A DNA stretch of 64,000 nt, taken from Paracoccaceae bacterium (GTDB lineage Bacteria > Pseudomonadota > Alphaproteobacteria > Rhodobacterales > Rhodobacteraceae). The DNA lies in assembly GCA_020637675.1 (NCBI GenBank), contig JACKKD010000001.1:806001-870000 (forward strand), given 5' to 3'. The translations under genes were made by a program, and so were the position numbers. Below, in pieces: positions 63,246 to 64,000 of the stretch; position 1 is the first letter of the stretch, and each line of letters begins with the position of its first letter. The notes under the pieces were generated by a model. It saw only the letters and a list, made by a program, of their open reading frames with translations, had not been told where the DNA came from and did not search any database.

Positions 63246-64000
63246 TGGCCACCGAAGTCCGCGTCCCCACGCTCGGCGAGAGCGTGACGGAGGCCACCAT
63301 CGCCACCTGGTTCAAGAACGTGGGCGAGATGGTCGCGGCCGACGAGATGCTCTGCGAACTCGAGACCGACAAGGTGACAGTGGAGGTGCCCGCCCCCGCT
63401 GCCGGCCGCCTTGTCGAGATCGTCGCGCGGGAAGGCGAGACCGTGGGCGTGAACGCGCTTCTCGCCCAGATCGCCGAAGAGGGCCACACCGGCCCGGAAG
63501 AAATGACCCCGAAGAAAAGCGCCGTTGCCGCGCCGATAGCCGAAGAGGGCAAGATGTCTGGAAAGAATACCGATGTGATGGTTCCCGCGCTCGGCGAAAG
63601 CGTGACCGAGGCGACCGTCTCCACCTGGTTCAAGAAGGTGGGCGACGCCGTCGCCGTGGACGAGATGCTCTGCGAACTCGAGACCGACAAGGTCTCGGTC
63701 GAGGTGCCCTCGCCGGTCGCGGGCGTGCTGGCCGAGATCGTCGCGCCCGAGGGCGCGACCGTGGATGCCAAGGCCCGGCTTGCCGTGGTGACCGAAGGCG
63801 CGGCCGGCGTGGCCCTGAAGGCGGCAGAACCCAAGGCCGCAGCCTTGGCCGCCGTCGGCTCGCCCGGCGCGGGTCCGGAAACGCCGAAGCCGCGGGCCGA
63901 CGTCGAGGACGCCCCATCGGCGAAGAAGGCCATGGCCGAGGCGGGTCTCACCGCCGATCAGGTCATCGGCACCGGCCGCGACGGAAGGATCATGAAGGAA
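63245..64000 (+). CDS. sucB: 2-oxoglutarate dehydrogenase E2 component, N-terminal part (cut by window end)
   Basis: The first 252 codons of dihydrolipoamide succinyltransferase. Two lipoyl domains are visible, each with an ETDKV lipoylation site (K41 and about K147), with a short linker between. A peripheral-subunit-binding domain then begins (PSAKKAMAEAGL...GTGRDGRI). The catalytic domain lies beyond the window. Most well-known SucB proteins have a single lipoyl domain; the two copies here are closely similar. Confidence 0.96.
   Translation, partial: MATEVRVPTLGESVTEATIATWFKNVGEMVAADEMLCELETDKVTVEVPAPAAGRLVEIVAREGETVGVNALLAQIAEEGHTGPEEMTPKKSAVAAPIAEEGKMSGKNTDVMVPALGESVTEATVSTWFKKVGDAVAVDEMLCELETDKVSVEVPSPVAGVLAEIVAPEGATVDAKARLAVVTEGAAGVALKAAEPKAAALAAVGSPGAGPETPKPRADVEDAPSAKKAMAEAGLTADQVIGTGRDGRIMKE

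Overview
The window is a 64 kb piece of a GC-rich chromosome that reads as Rhodobacteraceae (Alphaproteobacteria). The evidence is gene content and order: a ctaC-ctaB-small membrane gene-ctaG-ctaE-SURF1-thrC-M16 run, sdhCDAB with mesaconyl-CoA hydratase, a malyl-CoA thioesterase-type lyase, mdh and sucCD-sucAB close by, a monomeric isocitrate dehydrogenase and a class I PHA synthase. From memory this order resembles Rhodobacter/Cereibacter sphaeroides; no comparison was run. No tRNA, rRNA, insertion sequence, prophage or CRISPR array was seen.

Region 1 (1-13.7 kb) is accessory catabolism, nearly all on the minus strand. An operon-like run of nine genes with ATGA overlaps or short gaps encodes a ThDP enzyme, HyuA, HyuB, a class I aminotransferase, a uronate-dehydrogenase-like enzyme, an FAD amine oxidoreductase, a LysR regulator and two SDRs. 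A separate aldehyde dehydrogenase of the ketoglutarate-semialdehyde type lies upstream. The substrate is unknown. The leader of the run carries a perfect 10-5-10 inverted repeat.

Region 2 (13.9-33.9 kb) is mostly housekeeping: apt; a lactate/glycolate-type FAD dehydrogenase next to a secreted metallo-beta-lactamase-fold protein; a polyamine-type binding protein facing a LuxR-type regulator; the cytochrome aa3 oxidase/assembly operon with thrC and an M16 peptidase; tldD, a YnfA-type membrane protein, dprA, topA and an L,D-transpeptidase. An FNR-type box lies between ctaC and tldD.

Region 3 (33.9-43.1 kb) is acid/acyl-CoA catabolism: a two-subunit 3-oxoacid CoA-transferase with an extra small gene between its subunits; then a FadR/GntR regulator, NitT/TauT-type ABC transporter, oxalyl-CoA-synthetase-like ligase and ketopantoate-reductase-like protein, facing a fumarylpyruvate-hydrolase-like gene. 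A TTGGT-TG-ACCAA operator sits just before the regulator's proposed TTG start.

Region 4 (43.2-64 kb) is central carbon metabolism: monomeric icd, phaC, sdhCDAB, a DUF1194 protein, mch, an NnrU-family protein, mcl2, a TauE/SafE permease, mdh, sucC, an exported protein of unknown function, sucD, a sulfotransferase-like gene, sucA and the start of a two-lipoyl-domain sucB. The sdh and suc operons each have a pair of GTGATCAC palindromes whose centres are exactly 21 bp apart. This is the strongest unexplained regulatory signal in the window.
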